Shown piece by piece: positions 16,876 to 24,980 of a DNA stretch of 44,270 nt. Position 1 is the stretch's first letter, and every line of letters starts with the position of its first letter. The stretch comes from Ramlibacter sp. (GTDB lineage Bacteria > Pseudomonadota > Gammaproteobacteria > Burkholderiales > Burkholderiaceae_C): positions 1-44,270 of the forward strand of contig JAGRPN010000157.1 of the NCBI GenBank assembly GCA_019449555.1. Direction: 5' to 3'. The position numbers were made by a program, and so were the translations under genes. The notes under the pieces were generated by a model. The model was not told the origin of the DNA, did not search any database, and saw only the letters and a program-made list of their open reading frames with translations.

Positions 16876-17991
16876 TCACAGCAACGCGCCGCGTGCAGCG
16901 ATCGGCCAGAGCGCTTCGACGCGGTCGCCGCGAAAGCAGACCAGGTCGTCGTAGAGGTTCACCGTCGGGTCACAGTGGCCCGGCACCAGCATCAGCACGT
17001 CGCCCAGCGAGACCGCCGCTGCATCGGTCGTGGCCAGGACGCCATGCTCGTCGGCGGCCTTGACGTAGCGCAGCTCGGGACGCTGCCACACGCGCGGCAT
17101 GCCGGAGTCGACGCTCGACGCTTTCAGGCCGGCATCCACCACGGCGCGTTCGGCGGTCGGTCGGCTCATGACGGCGGTGCGAACGAACAATGCGTGCTCG
17201 AACGCGATATCGCCGGCGCCCGCCCGGTTGTCGCCGTAGTCGCGGTCCATGAACACATACGAGCCCGCCTGGATTTCGTTGAAGATGCCGCTGTCGCGCT
17301 CGTGGACGAAGGTGCCGGTTCCGCCCCCCGTGATGCGCCCGACGGCGATGCCGCAATCGACGATTGCCTGCCGGCTCACCCGTGCGGCTTCGCTGGCCTG
17401 GGCGATGGCCATCATGCGCTCCTGCGCTGAGCGCAGGTGCTGGGCCGGGCCGTGGTAGCACTGCAGCCCCGCAAACCGCAGTCCCGCGCTGGACGCGATC
17501 TGCCGCGCGAGCTGGGCGGCGCCGGCGCCTGGCGCCACGCCGCAGCGATTGGCGCCGACGTCGACCTCGACATACACGTCCAGCGTCACGTCGCCAGCCT
17601 GGGCGGCGGCGGCGAGCGCCCGGACCTGCTGCGGGTCATCCACCAGCACACCGACACGCGAGCGCCGCGCGAGCGGCGCCAGGCGGCGCAATTTGGCCTC
17701 GCCCATCACCTGGTTGGTGATCAGGACGTCGCCGATGCCCGCGTCCACGAATACGGCCGCCTCGCTGACCTTCTGGCAGCAGATGCCCACGGCGCCGGCT
17801 GCGACCTGGCGCAGCGCGATCTCCGGGCATTTGTGGCTCTTGGCATGCGCACGCAGGCGCACGTTGCTGCCCTTCAGCGCATCCGCCATGCGCTGCAGGT
17901 TGCGTTCGAACGCGTCGAGGTCGAGCATCAGCGCGGGGGTATCGACCGCGCTCAGCCGGTCGCCGGGCTGCGCGGCTTTCCAGGGGCTCAT
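16876..17991 (-). CDS. D-threonine/3-hydroxyaspartate aldolase-like PLP enzyme (BhcC/DHAA-like)
   Basis: This 371-residue fold-type III PLP protein has the PLP lysine at K51 (RAHAKSHK) and the metal pair H339-x-D341 in PGHCDPTVN. His-x-Asp is the aldolase version of the site, unlike the His-x-Cys of the neighbouring dehydratase-like protein. Internal segments GICCQKVSEA, EIQAGSYVFMDRDYG and VDAGLKASSVDSG match, from memory, D-3-hydroxyaspartate aldolase of Paracoccus, the BhcC enzyme that joins glycine and glyoxylate. The start at 17991 follows the TctC gene stop by 11 bp. Glyoxylate is available from purine breakdown in the same window. D-threonine aldolase is the alternative, and direction in the cell is not known. 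Confidence 0.85.
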   Translation of the reverse strand: MSPWKAAQPGDRLSAVDTPALMLDLDAFERNLQRMADALKGSNVRLRAHAKSHKCPEIALRQVAAGAVGICCQKVSEAAVFVDAGIGDVLITNQVMGEAKLRRLAPLARRSRVGVLVDDPQQVRALAAAAQAGDVTLDVYVEVDVGANRCGVAPGAGAAQLARQIASSAGLRFAGLQCYHGPAQHLRSAQERMMAIAQASEAARVSRQAIVDCGIAVGRITGGGTGTFVHERDSGIFNEIQAGSYVFMDRDYGDNRAGAGDIAFEHALFVRTAVMSRPTAERAVVDAGLKASSVDSGMPRVWQRPELRYVKAADEHGVLATTDAAAVSLGDVLMLVPGHCDPTVNLYDDLVCFRGDRVEALWPIAARGALL

Positions 17992-18002
17992 GGTTGGCGC
18001 TT

Positions 18003-18971
18003 TCAGTCGACTTTCGCGCCCGAGAACTTGACGATCTTGGCCCACTTCAGCGTCTCGCGCCGCGAGAGCTCGAGAAACTCCTCGGGCGTGCTGGGCGCCG
18101 TTTCCGCGCCGAGCAACCTGAAACGCTCGCGCACGGCGGGAGTGGCCAGCGCGGTGCGGATCTCGGTGTTCAGGCGCTTGACGATGTCCTTGGGCATGTT
18201 GGCCGGGCCGATGATGCCGCCCCAGGCCGTCACCTCGAAACCGGGCACCGATTCAGCGATCGTCGGCACGTCGGGATAGGTGGCCGAGCGCTGCGGCGAG
18301 GAAATGCCCAGCGCGCGCGCCTTGCCCGCCTGCACCAGCGGCCCGGACACCGGCGCGTTCACCATCATCAACTGGATGCCGCCGCCGATCAGGTCCGTCA
18401 CCGCCGAAGTGGCCGCACGGTACGGCACGTGCAGCATGTGCACCCCGGTCATCGCCTTGAACAGCTCGACGCCCAGATGCGCGGTCGTGCCGTTGCCGTC
18501 CGAAGCGAATGCCAATTTGCCCGGATTCTGTTTCGCATAGGAGATCAACTCGGGCACCGTTTTGACGGGCACGTTGTTGTTGACGATCATCAGGTTCGAC
18601 ACACGCAGCGCATTGGCGATGAGCGTCAGGTCCTTTTCCACGTCGTACGGCACGGTGGCCAGCAGCGACTTGTTGGTGGCCAGCGACACCACGTTGCCGT
18701 AGGCGAGCGTGTAACCGTCGGGGGCGGAGTGCACCAGATCCATCGTGCCGATCACGTAAGAGCCGCCCGGCTTGTTGTCGATCACGATCGACACGCCCAT
18801 CTGCTGCGACAGCTGCTGCGCCAGCGCGCGCATCAATGCGTCGGGTGCGCCGCCCGGTGCAGAAGGCACGATCAGGCGGATCGGCTTCTCCGGATACGCA
18901 GCGAAGCTCGGCAATGCGGCCGCAGCCAGCGCGGCCAGGGCCAATACGGGAAGAAGGAAACGTCTAAGCAT
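18003..18971 (-). CDS. Tripartite tricarboxylate (TctC/Bug) substrate-binding protein
   Basis: This 322-residue periplasmic receptor starts with a signal peptide of about 24 residues (FLLPVLALAALAAAALP, then FAAYPEKP) and the family segment IRLIVPSAPGGAPDA. The conserved NKPGGSYVIGT and VPYRAATSAVTDL segments are present. Bug proteins bind small carboxylates and feed TctAB membrane proteins, but no tctA or tctB lies nearby, as is common in Burkholderiales, which have hundreds of orphan receptors. The gene sits in the long minus-strand operon, 44 bp after the SDR gene. Its ligand is probably a dicarboxylate or amino-acid derivative used by the enzymes around it. Confidence 0.9.
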   Translation of the reverse strand: MLRRFLLPVLALAALAAAALPSFAAYPEKPIRLIVPSAPGGAPDALMRALAQQLSQQMGVSIVIDNKPGGSYVIGTMDLVHSAPDGYTLAYGNVVSLATNKSLLATVPYDVEKDLTLIANALRVSNLMIVNNNVPVKTVPELISYAKQNPGKLAFASDGNGTTAHLGVELFKAMTGVHMLHVPYRAATSAVTDLIGGGIQLMMVNAPVSGPLVQAGKARALGISSPQRSATYPDVPTIAESVPGFEVTAWGGIIGPANMPKDIVKRLNTEIRTALATPAVRERFRLLGAETAPSTPEEFLELSRRETLKWAKIVKFSGAKVD

Positions 18972-19015
18972 GATGCGGCCTCGTGGATGTCGGGATGGAA
19001 AGATGAAGGATGGAA

Positions 19016-19930
19016 TCACCGGGTTGCGGGCCCGAGCCGGCCGCCGGGCGCCGACTGGCCCGTGAGCAGCCGGCGGACCGCGTCGGCATAGACGACTTCC
19101 GAGTCGTCCTGCGGTGCGTAGCCGAGCACGGCGCGCGCCGATTCGAGCGACCAGAACGCGCGGGTGTTGTCCGAGATGCCGTAGGCGATCACCCACGGCA
19201 CGCTGCCCGGCGCCAATGCCAGCGGGGCCTCCACCGCGCAGCGAAACAGCGCAGCGCAGTCGCGGTCGCTCAGGTAGGCGCCGAGCGCGCGCTTGAAGCT
19301 GGCGAGGCCCGTTGGCCGACCCAGTCCCGACGGCGCGGGCTTCGCCCCGGACTCGTAGCGCGAGACGTCGATCGGGTAGGGCGAGCCGATGCGCAGCAGC
19401 ACGAACTCCATGCAGCGCCCGAACGTCCCGCAGGCATAGGGATGGGCCAGCAATTCATAGCTTGCCTTGGACCAGCCGTAGAAGTTGTCGGCCAGCGGCA
19501 GGTCGGTGGGATAGACGGTCTCCTTTCGCCGCTGATGAACCTGCGCATGTTCGTACCAGTCGGCAGCGTGGTTGGAGGAAACCGCGACCACCCGCCGCAC
19601 GCCGGCATCGAACGCGCAGCGGTACACGCGCTGGGCCATCCGCACGTTGTCGAGCTCGGCCTGGAAGCGCTCGATTTGGGGCGGGTACTGGCTGTAGACA
19701 TCGCGTTCGGCCGAAGGGATGTAGGCGCTGTGCACGACCACGTCGACGCCCTGGAACAAGCGCGCCAGCTCGTCGTCACCCGCGTCCAGCAGGCTCAGCT
19801 CGCGAAATGACGCGCCCGCCGTCAGCCAGGCCGGCTTGCGCACGTCGGCCAGGCGCAGCTCGTGGTGCTCGAGTCCCGGCATGGCCAGCGTAGCCATGTG
19901 ACCCGCCGCACCGGTCAGCAGCAATATCAC
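19016..19930 (-). CDS. NAD-dependent epimerase/dehydratase, uronate-dehydrogenase-like SDR
   Basis: This 304-residue extended short-chain dehydrogenase has the nucleotide motif LTGAAGHMATL, the active-site serines in AVSSNHAADWY and YGWSK with the catalytic tyrosine and lysine. The SSNH segment, LLRIGSPYP and the C-terminal SDNTRAFWSLESARAVLGY resemble uronate dehydrogenase, which oxidises sugar acids. The GTG at 19930 is chosen because it overlaps the upstream stop as GTGA. The protein is cytoplasmic. Its neighbours are an unrecognised 415-residue protein and a TctC receptor. Whether it acts on a sugar acid or another hydroxy compound in this operon is open. Confidence 0.83.
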   Translation of the reverse strand: MILLLTGAAGHMATLAMPGLEHHELRLADVRKPAWLTAGASFRELSLLDAGDDELARLFQGVDVVVHSAYIPSAERDVYSQYPPQIERFQAELDNVRMAQRVYRCAFDAGVRRVVAVSSNHAADWYEHAQVHQRRKETVYPTDLPLADNFYGWSKASYELLAHPYACGTFGRCMEFVLLRIGSPYPIDVSRYESGAKPAPSGLGRPTGLASFKRALGAYLSDRDCAALFRCAVEAPLALAPGSVPWVIAYGISDNTRAFWSLESARAVLGYAPQDDSEVVYADAVRRLLTGQSAPGGRLGPATR

Positions 19931-21174
19931 GACAGTTCCTCCTGCAACGCGGCGACGCGCCTTCCATGGCCCAGGGCACGCTGGATCCAGTCGAGGCGGT
20001 TCAACGGCATCATCGCGTAATGATAGAAACCGATGCTGCGCGCCGGCGAAGCCAGCACCGCCGCGACCTTGCCGTTGAAATTGTCCTCGTCGTGGCAGTC
20101 CGGCGCCAGCGGGCGCAGCATCACCGACAACGCGGCGCCGGCGCCCAGCGCGCGCGTGTAGCTGGCCAGCATGGCATCGAGCCGCTCCCGGGTGTCGACG
20201 TAGCCCAGTGCGCAGATCTCGTCGGACGCGGCGGCCACCGCGTTCAGGTCGATGCCCAGTTTGCGCGACGACACCGTCACTTCGTCGTCCGCGCCGGTGC
20301 CCAGCATGACGTGCGACATCGCGCCGGCATGGTCGATGAAATTGAGCTTGATGCCCGACGGCGACAACGCATCGCGCACTTCGGCCACCAGGCTGGACAC
20401 CACTTGCATGCGTGCGTCGATGTACGCCGTGAGCTCCGGCTGCATGCTCGGAGCGAGCAGCGCACCGGCGTGGCCGCGCGCCACTTCCCCGCGCCACACC
20501 GGCTCCAGGGCCTGGCGCACCGCGGCCGCGAGGGCGCCCGGATCGGCGCCCGCCAGCAGGCCGGCCCCGCGGCAGTGCCGGCAAAAGCACAGCGACAGGA
20601 GCGTGCGCGCCTCCGGCGGCAGATGGATCAGGTAGCGCTCGTGATGTTCGCCGTGTTCGAACGGGCGGTAATGCAGGCTCTCGGCGAGTAGCCGCCGGAT
20701 CGGGTAGCGCGCGAGGTCGCCGGCCAGCTCGCGGCAGTAGGCGCGCACGCGCGGATTCGCGGGACAAAGATCGCTGAGGTAAGCATCTCCGTACGCATTG
20801 TGGGTGGCGCAGTCGGGATGCGCCGTGGCGAGTTGCGAGTTGTGCAGGAAGATGGTCCAGGCATCGACACCCAGGCCGCGCCGCCCGGCCCGCTCGCACA
20901 ATTGCGAGAGCACGTCGGCGCCATCGGCCGCGGCGGCCGGGCGCGGCTGCAGGCCGCTGGTATAGCGAGCCGCATCGGGCACGAACCACGCCACGTCGCC
21001 TTCATGGCGATGGACATGGAATTTCGGGTTGTGCGGGAACACGTCGCGCGCATCGTGGTACGTCGCCGCCAGCGACACGGCGCCGACACCGGCACGCTCC
21101 TGCAGGTTGTCGAGCACGGCTTCATAGCCCTCGCCCAGCAGGTCGGTCCCGAATACGCAGAGTGAAGAGTCCAT
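19927..21174 (-). CDS. Unrecognised 415-residue protein (possible TIM-barrel)
   Basis: I do not recognise this protein. It has 415 residues, no signal peptide and no membrane segment. The ATG at 21174 is the first plausible start after the preceding gene, and the stop overlaps the SDR start as GTGA. The N-terminal ARDVFPHNPKFHVHRHEGD has many charged and aromatic residues. A later CFCRHCRG (CxxC type) may bind metal, and LNFIDHAG and PLAPDC are further conserved-looking stretches. The alternation of strands and helices and acidic loops (GVDAWTIF, RRLLAESLHYRP) suggests a TIM barrel, as in glycosidases or isomerases. It lies between a 2-hydroxyacid dehydrogenase and a uronate-dehydrogenase-like gene, so it may act on a sugar-like compound, but this is a guess. 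Confidence 0.75.
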   Translation of the reverse strand: MDSSLCVFGTDLLGEGYEAVLDNLQERAGVGAVSLAATYHDARDVFPHNPKFHVHRHEGDVAWFVPDAARYTSGLQPRPAAAADGADVLSQLCERAGRRGLGVDAWTIFLHNSQLATAHPDCATHNAYGDAYLSDLCPANPRVRAYCRELAGDLARYPIRRLLAESLHYRPFEHGEHHERYLIHLPPEARTLLSLCFCRHCRGAGLLAGADPGALAAAVRQALEPVWRGEVARGHAGALLAPSMQPELTAYIDARMQVVSSLVAEVRDALSPSGIKLNFIDHAGAMSHVMLGTGADDEVTVSSRKLGIDLNAVAAASDEICALGYVDTRERLDAMLASYTRALGAGAALSVMLRPLAPDCHDEDNFNGKVAAVLASPARSIGFYHYAMMPLNRLDWIQRALGHGRRVAALQEELS

Positions 21175-21185
21175 GATGGCCGGCC

Positions 21186-22154
21186 TCAGTACCAGAGCGC
21201 CTTGTCGACGAGGTTGCGCAGCGGCTGCCCGCCAGCGAAGCGCTGCGCGTTGTCGCACAACACCGCGAGCCGCCGCTCGGCAATGTGCGGACCGACCACG
21301 GCGACATGGGGTGTCAACAACGCGCGCGGTTCGCTCCACAAAGCGTGCGTGGCCGGCAGCGGTTCCTGCTCGAATACGTCGAGCGCCGCGCCGCCGAGGC
21401 GTTGCCGCTGCAGCGCTTCGGTCAGCGCGTCGAGCCGCACGGTCGCGCCCCGGCCGATGTTGACCAGCAGCGCATGCGGGCGCATCAAGGCGAGCCGCCG
21501 CGCATCGATCAGCCCTTCGCTTTGGGGCGTGTGCGGCAGCGTGAGGATCACGGCATCGGCCGATGGCAGCAGCCGGTCGAATTCATCCGGCAGGCACATG
21601 TGCCGCACGCCTTCGGGTGCCTCCAGCCGGCGCGGATCGATCCCGATCACGGTCGCGCCGAAGGCAGCGACCATGCGGCCGACCTCCGCGCCGATGCCGC
21701 CCATGCCCACCACCAGCACCGTGCTCTCGGGCAGGTTCAATACGTCCTCGTCGGCGAGATGCCGCGTCCATTCGGCTCGCGCCTGCTGCCGCAGGTAGCG
21801 CGGCAACCCGCGGGCCAGCGCCAGCAGCATTGCTACCGCGTGGATGGCGACATGGTCGTTGTAGATGCCGCGGAAGTTGGTTACCTGCACCGGATGCTCG
21901 ACCAGTTCCGGGAAGAAGTAGCCCGCGGGCGGCGCCGCCATGGGTGCCTGCAGCCAAGCCAGCTTCGGCGCCTTGGCCAGCAACTGCGCATCCAGCGTGC
22001 CGAAGGCCGCGTCGGCCTGCGGCAATAATTCCATGGCGGCGCGGCGATCCTGTGCAACCGATACCCGCAAACCGGGCGCGGCGGCGGCGACGGCCCGCGC
22101 CCAGTCGTCGGTGGGGGCATCGCCGGAAGCCAGCATGACGAAGTGGCGGTTCAC
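21186..22154 (-). CDS. D-2-hydroxyacid dehydrogenase (NAD), copy 1
   Basis: This 322-residue protein has the D-isomer hydroxyacid dehydrogenase fold. The NAD motif is VVGMGGIGAEVG, and the catalytic residues are visible as arginine in NIGRGATVR, glutamate in FEQEPLP and histidine in LTPHVAVVG. The GTG start at 22154 overlaps the upstream stop as GTGA, as at two other junctions in this operon. It belongs to the subgroup of reductases that includes glyoxylate/hydroxypyruvate reductases, which would fit glyoxylate metabolism in the neighbouring gcl and purine genes. It is not identical to copy 2, so the two may have different substrates. Confidence 0.88.
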   Translation of the reverse strand: MNRHFVMLASGDAPTDDWARAVAAAAPGLRVSVAQDRRAAMELLPQADAAFGTLDAQLLAKAPKLAWLQAPMAAPPAGYFFPELVEHPVQVTNFRGIYNDHVAIHAVAMLLALARGLPRYLRQQARAEWTRHLADEDVLNLPESTVLVVGMGGIGAEVGRMVAAFGATVIGIDPRRLEAPEGVRHMCLPDEFDRLLPSADAVILTLPHTPQSEGLIDARRLALMRPHALLVNIGRGATVRLDALTEALQRQRLGGAALDVFEQEPLPATHALWSEPRALLTPHVAVVGPHIAERRLAVLCDNAQRFAGGQPLRNLVDKALWY

Positions 22155-23098
22155 GGCGCGTCTCCTGCAGCGACGGTCACGCGATTGATCCAATCGCCGT
22201 CTCCAGTGAAGGCAGCCAGGTTGCGCTCGAAGATCGCGCCCCAGCGCGGTCCGTAACCAGGACTGTCGCCTGCGTTGTGGGCCGTGATCACGACCTGGGG
22301 CAAGCGCCACAGCGGCGATCCGGCCGGCAGCGGTTCCACCGCCGTCACGTCCAATCCGGCGCCGCGCAATCGCCCGGCGGTGAGCGCGTGGACCAACGCG
22401 TTCTCGTCGATCAGGCTGCCGCGGCCGACGTTCACGATCCAGCCGGCGCCAAGGCATTGCAGTTCGGCCTCGCCGATCAGGCAGCGGCGCTCCGGCGCCG
22501 CCGGCGCGCACAGCAGCACGATATCGGCCCATTCGCAGACGGCGGCGAGCTGATCCGGGCCGCGGACCTCGGTCACGCAGCCGTGATAGCGGGTCGGATC
22601 GCGTTTGACGCCGATGATCCGCAGCCCCCAGTTCTGCGCCCGCTTCGCCACTTCCTCCCCGATCCGGCCGAGCCCGACGATCGCGAGCTTCTTGCCGGCG
22701 AGTTCCTCACCCGGCAGCGCCTGCCACTGCTGCCCGATCATGTTGCGCACCGACTCGCCCACGCGCCGCGTCAGCGCGAGCAGCAGCGCGAACGCATGTT
22801 CGGCCACGCAGCCGGCATGCACGCCCGCCGCGGTGGTCAGCACCACGTCGCGCGCTGCGAGCTCGCGCAACGGATATTGCTCGATGCCCGCGCCCATGCC
22901 GGCGATCCAGCGCAGGGACGGCCGCAGGAAAGCGTCGCGCCAGACGAACGTGGCCAGCACCTGCGCGCCGGCGTCCAGCGCCTGCATCACCTCCTGTTCG
23001 CTGCCCGCCGAATGCAGCGTGATGCCGGGCAGCGCGCGCAGGAACGCCTCCACGCCGGGCGGGCGGTTCGGGTGCAGCACGACGTCGACTTGTTCCAT
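22151..23098 (-). CDS. D-2-hydroxyacid dehydrogenase (NAD), copy 2
   Basis: This 315-residue protein belongs to the same family as the next gene but differs in sequence. The NAD motif is IVGLGRIGEEVAKRA and the catalytic region is NVGRGSLIDENAL, VTAVEPLP and VITAHNAGDSP. Start ATG 23098 lies two bases upstream of the stop of the permease gene in transcription order. Adjacent unlike copies often reduce and oxidise different 2-oxo acids, for example hydroxypyruvate and glyoxylate. In this operon they could also handle keto acids produced by the hydroxyaspartate or D-amino-acid enzymes. Specificity cannot be read from the sequence. Confidence 0.88.
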   Translation of the reverse strand: MEQVDVVLHPNRPPGVEAFLRALPGITLHSAGSEQEVMQALDAGAQVLATFVWRDAFLRPSLRWIAGMGAGIEQYPLRELAARDVVLTTAAGVHAGCVAEHAFALLLALTRRVGESVRNMIGQQWQALPGEELAGKKLAIVGLGRIGEEVAKRAQNWGLRIIGVKRDPTRYHGCVTEVRGPDQLAAVCEWADIVLLCAPAAPERRCLIGEAELQCLGAGWIVNVGRGSLIDENALVHALTAGRLRGAGLDVTAVEPLPAGSPLWRLPQVVITAHNAGDSPGYGPRWGAIFERNLAAFTGDGDWINRVTVAAGDAP

Positions 23099-23100
23099 CG

Positions 23101-24036
23101 CTAGAGCGCCGTTTCGGGTCGGGCGGCGCCGCTGTGGCGCGGATCGAGGACATCGCGGATCGCGTCGCCCAGCACGTTGAAAGCGAGCATCAGCGCCACC
23201 AGCGCGACGATCGGCCAGACCGTGAGCCAGGGCGCGATCGTGATGAAGTCGCGCGCCTTGGACAGCATGCTGCCCCAGTCAGCTTGCGGCGGGCTCACGC
23301 CCAGGCCGAGGAAGCTGAGCGACGCATAGGCGAGCTGCGCCGTCGACATGCTGAGGGCGGCGAGCACGATGACCGATGGCAATACGTTGGGCAGCATGTG
23401 ACGCAGCAGGATCGACGGCGTGCCGACCCCGGCGAGTCGCGCCGCGTCCAGGTACTCGCTGGTCCTGACGCCCAGTGCGCTGGCGCGGGCGATGCGCGCG
23501 AACCGCGGCGTGTAGACGATCGCGATGGCCAACACCGCATTGAACAGCCCCGGGCCGAGCACGGCCACGATGATGATCGCCAGCAACAGGGTCGGAAAGG
23601 CGAACAGCACGTCCTGGCTGCGGTTGAGGATCGTGTCGATCTTGCCGCCGAAATAGCCGGCGACGACGCCGATGGCAACGCCCGCCACGGCGGCGACGGC
23701 CACCGACAGGAATGCCACGATCACGGCGATGCGCGAGCCGTCGATCACGCGGCTGAGGGTGTCGCGGCCGAGTTCGTCAGTGCCGAAGAAGTGCTGCGCG
23801 CTCGGGCCGGACAAGGTGCTGGCGAGTTCGCCGACGTTCGGGTCGTAGGGCACGAGCCAGCGCCCGACGAAGGCCAGCACGATGAACAGGCCGAGCACGC
23901 CGACGCCGAACGCACCACCCCGGTGGCGCAGCAATTCCGCGGCGAAACCTTCGCGCCGCGGCCTCGCCACGGCAGCGGCGGCGGGCAGCGGCTCGAACGC
24001 GCCGGCTTCGGCTTCGGTGGGCAGGTCGGGGGTCAT
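23101..24036 (-). CDS. Peptide-type ABC transporter permease (DppC-like)
   Basis: This 311-residue inner-membrane permease has the OppC/DppC pattern. An N-terminal cytoplasmic tail precedes the first membrane helix (GGAFGVGVLGLFIVLAFVG), followed by the periplasmic HFFGTDELGRDTLSRVI and about five more helices. The EAA-like loop EYLDAARLAGVGTPSILLRH contacts the ATPases. The start at 24036 overlaps the dppB-like stop as ATGA. It is the last of the importer genes before the dehydrogenases, so the imported substrate is probably processed by the downstream enzymes. An acylated amino acid or small peptide would fit, but this is inferred. Confidence 0.93.
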   Translation of the reverse strand: MTPDLPTEAEAGAFEPLPAAAAVARPRREGFAAELLRHRGGAFGVGVLGLFIVLAFVGRWLVPYDPNVGELASTLSGPSAQHFFGTDELGRDTLSRVIDGSRIAVIVAFLSVAVAAVAGVAIGVVAGYFGGKIDTILNRSQDVLFAFPTLLLAIIIVAVLGPGLFNAVLAIAIVYTPRFARIARASALGVRTSEYLDAARLAGVGTPSILLRHMLPNVLPSVIVLAALSMSTAQLAYASLSFLGLGVSPPQADWGSMLSKARDFITIAPWLTVWPIVALVALMLAFNVLGDAIRDVLDPRHSGAARPETAL

Positions 24037-24980
24037 CGGGGTCTCTGGCGCGGGTCGAGCACCGGATACAGCAGATCGATCAGCGCGTTGATCAGCACGA
24101 AGCTCACTGCGAACACCAGGGTCGTGGCGGTGACCATGGGATAGTCGCGGGTGGAAATCGCCTCGAGCATGCCGCGCCCCAGCCCCGGCAGGCTGAAGAT
24201 CTGTTCGACCACGATCAGGCCGCCCAGCATCACCCCGAACTGGAAGCCGATGAAGGTGATGATCGGCGGCAGCGCCTGGCGCAGCGCGTGCAGGTAGTGG
24301 ATGCGCGGCAGGCGCACGCCGGCGGCACGCGCGGTAACGATGCACGGATCGTGCAGCACTTCGAGCATGGCGCTGCGCGTCATCTGCATCGTCATCGCGG
24401 CGATGGGCAGCGTGATCGTCAGCAGCGGCATGATCATCGAACGGATGTGCGCGGCCGGGTCCTGCGACCACCCGGTGAACGACATGCGAAACAGGTCGGG
24501 CGCGATGCGCGAGCCCACCAGCAGCACCAAAATGCCGACCACGAAGGTCGGGACCGAGAAGGCGATCAGCAACTGCGAGCGGATCAGAACGTCGAGCCGG
24601 CGGTTCGCGTGCACCGCCGCCAGGATGCCGGCGGGCAGGCCGAGCAGCGTTGAAAACACGAGGCAGAGCAGCGCCAGCTCCACCGACACGGGGATCTGCT
24701 GCGCGAGGTCGGATGTCACGCTGCGCCCCGTGATCGGCGAGGTGCCGAAATCCCCTTGCAGCGCGTGGCCGAGCCAGCGCGCATATTGCACGGGCAGCGG
24801 CTGGTCCAGGCCGAGGTTGCGGCGCACTTCCTCGAACTGCTGCGCGGTCGCGCCCTCCTGCCCGACAATCACGCTGGTCAGGTCGCCGGGGATCAGCGAA
24901 CCCAATCCGAACACCAGCACGGACACCGCGAACAGCACGGCAAGCATCGCGCCCAGCCGTGCGAACAGCAACTTCAGCAT
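24033..24980 (-). CDS. Peptide-type ABC transporter permease (DppB-like)
   Basis: This 315-residue inner-membrane permease has six predicted membrane helices, starting with LGAMLAVLFAVSVLVFGLG. The DppB-type segment SLPGLGRGMLEAI precedes the C-terminal helix. It overlaps the upstream ATPase by seven bases and the downstream permease by four, so the importer genes are tightly coupled. It would pair with the DppC-like protein to form the channel. Confidence 0.93.
   Translation of the reverse strand: MLKLLFARLGAMLAVLFAVSVLVFGLGSLIPGDLTSVIVGQEGATAQQFEEVRRNLGLDQPLPVQYARWLGHALQGDFGTSPITGRSVTSDLAQQIPVSVELALLCLVFSTLLGLPAGILAAVHANRRLDVLIRSQLLIAFSVPTFVVGILVLLVGSRIAPDLFRMSFTGWSQDPAAHIRSMIMPLLTITLPIAAMTMQMTRSAMLEVLHDPCIVTARAAGVRLPRIHYLHALRQALPPIITFIGFQFGVMLGGLIVVEQIFSLPGLGRGMLEAISTRDYPMVTATTLVFAVSFVLINALIDLLYPVLDPRQRPR

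Noticed and set aside
15160-17430. A long open frame on the plus strand across the deacylase and aldolase genes
   Set aside because: It lies antisense to two recognised enzymes, shows no domain and is the R/H/A/D-rich product expected from GC-rich DNA. The same holds for long antisense frames at about 0.6-2.1, 3.5-4.7, 6.5-8.3, 8.3-10.1, 28.8-30.4 and 32.6-34.8 kb.
13229-17991. A complete classical beta-hydroxyaspartate cycle
   Set aside because: The fold-II dehydratase BhcB, the aminotransferase BhcA and the IclR-type regulator are not present, so only a variant can be proposed.
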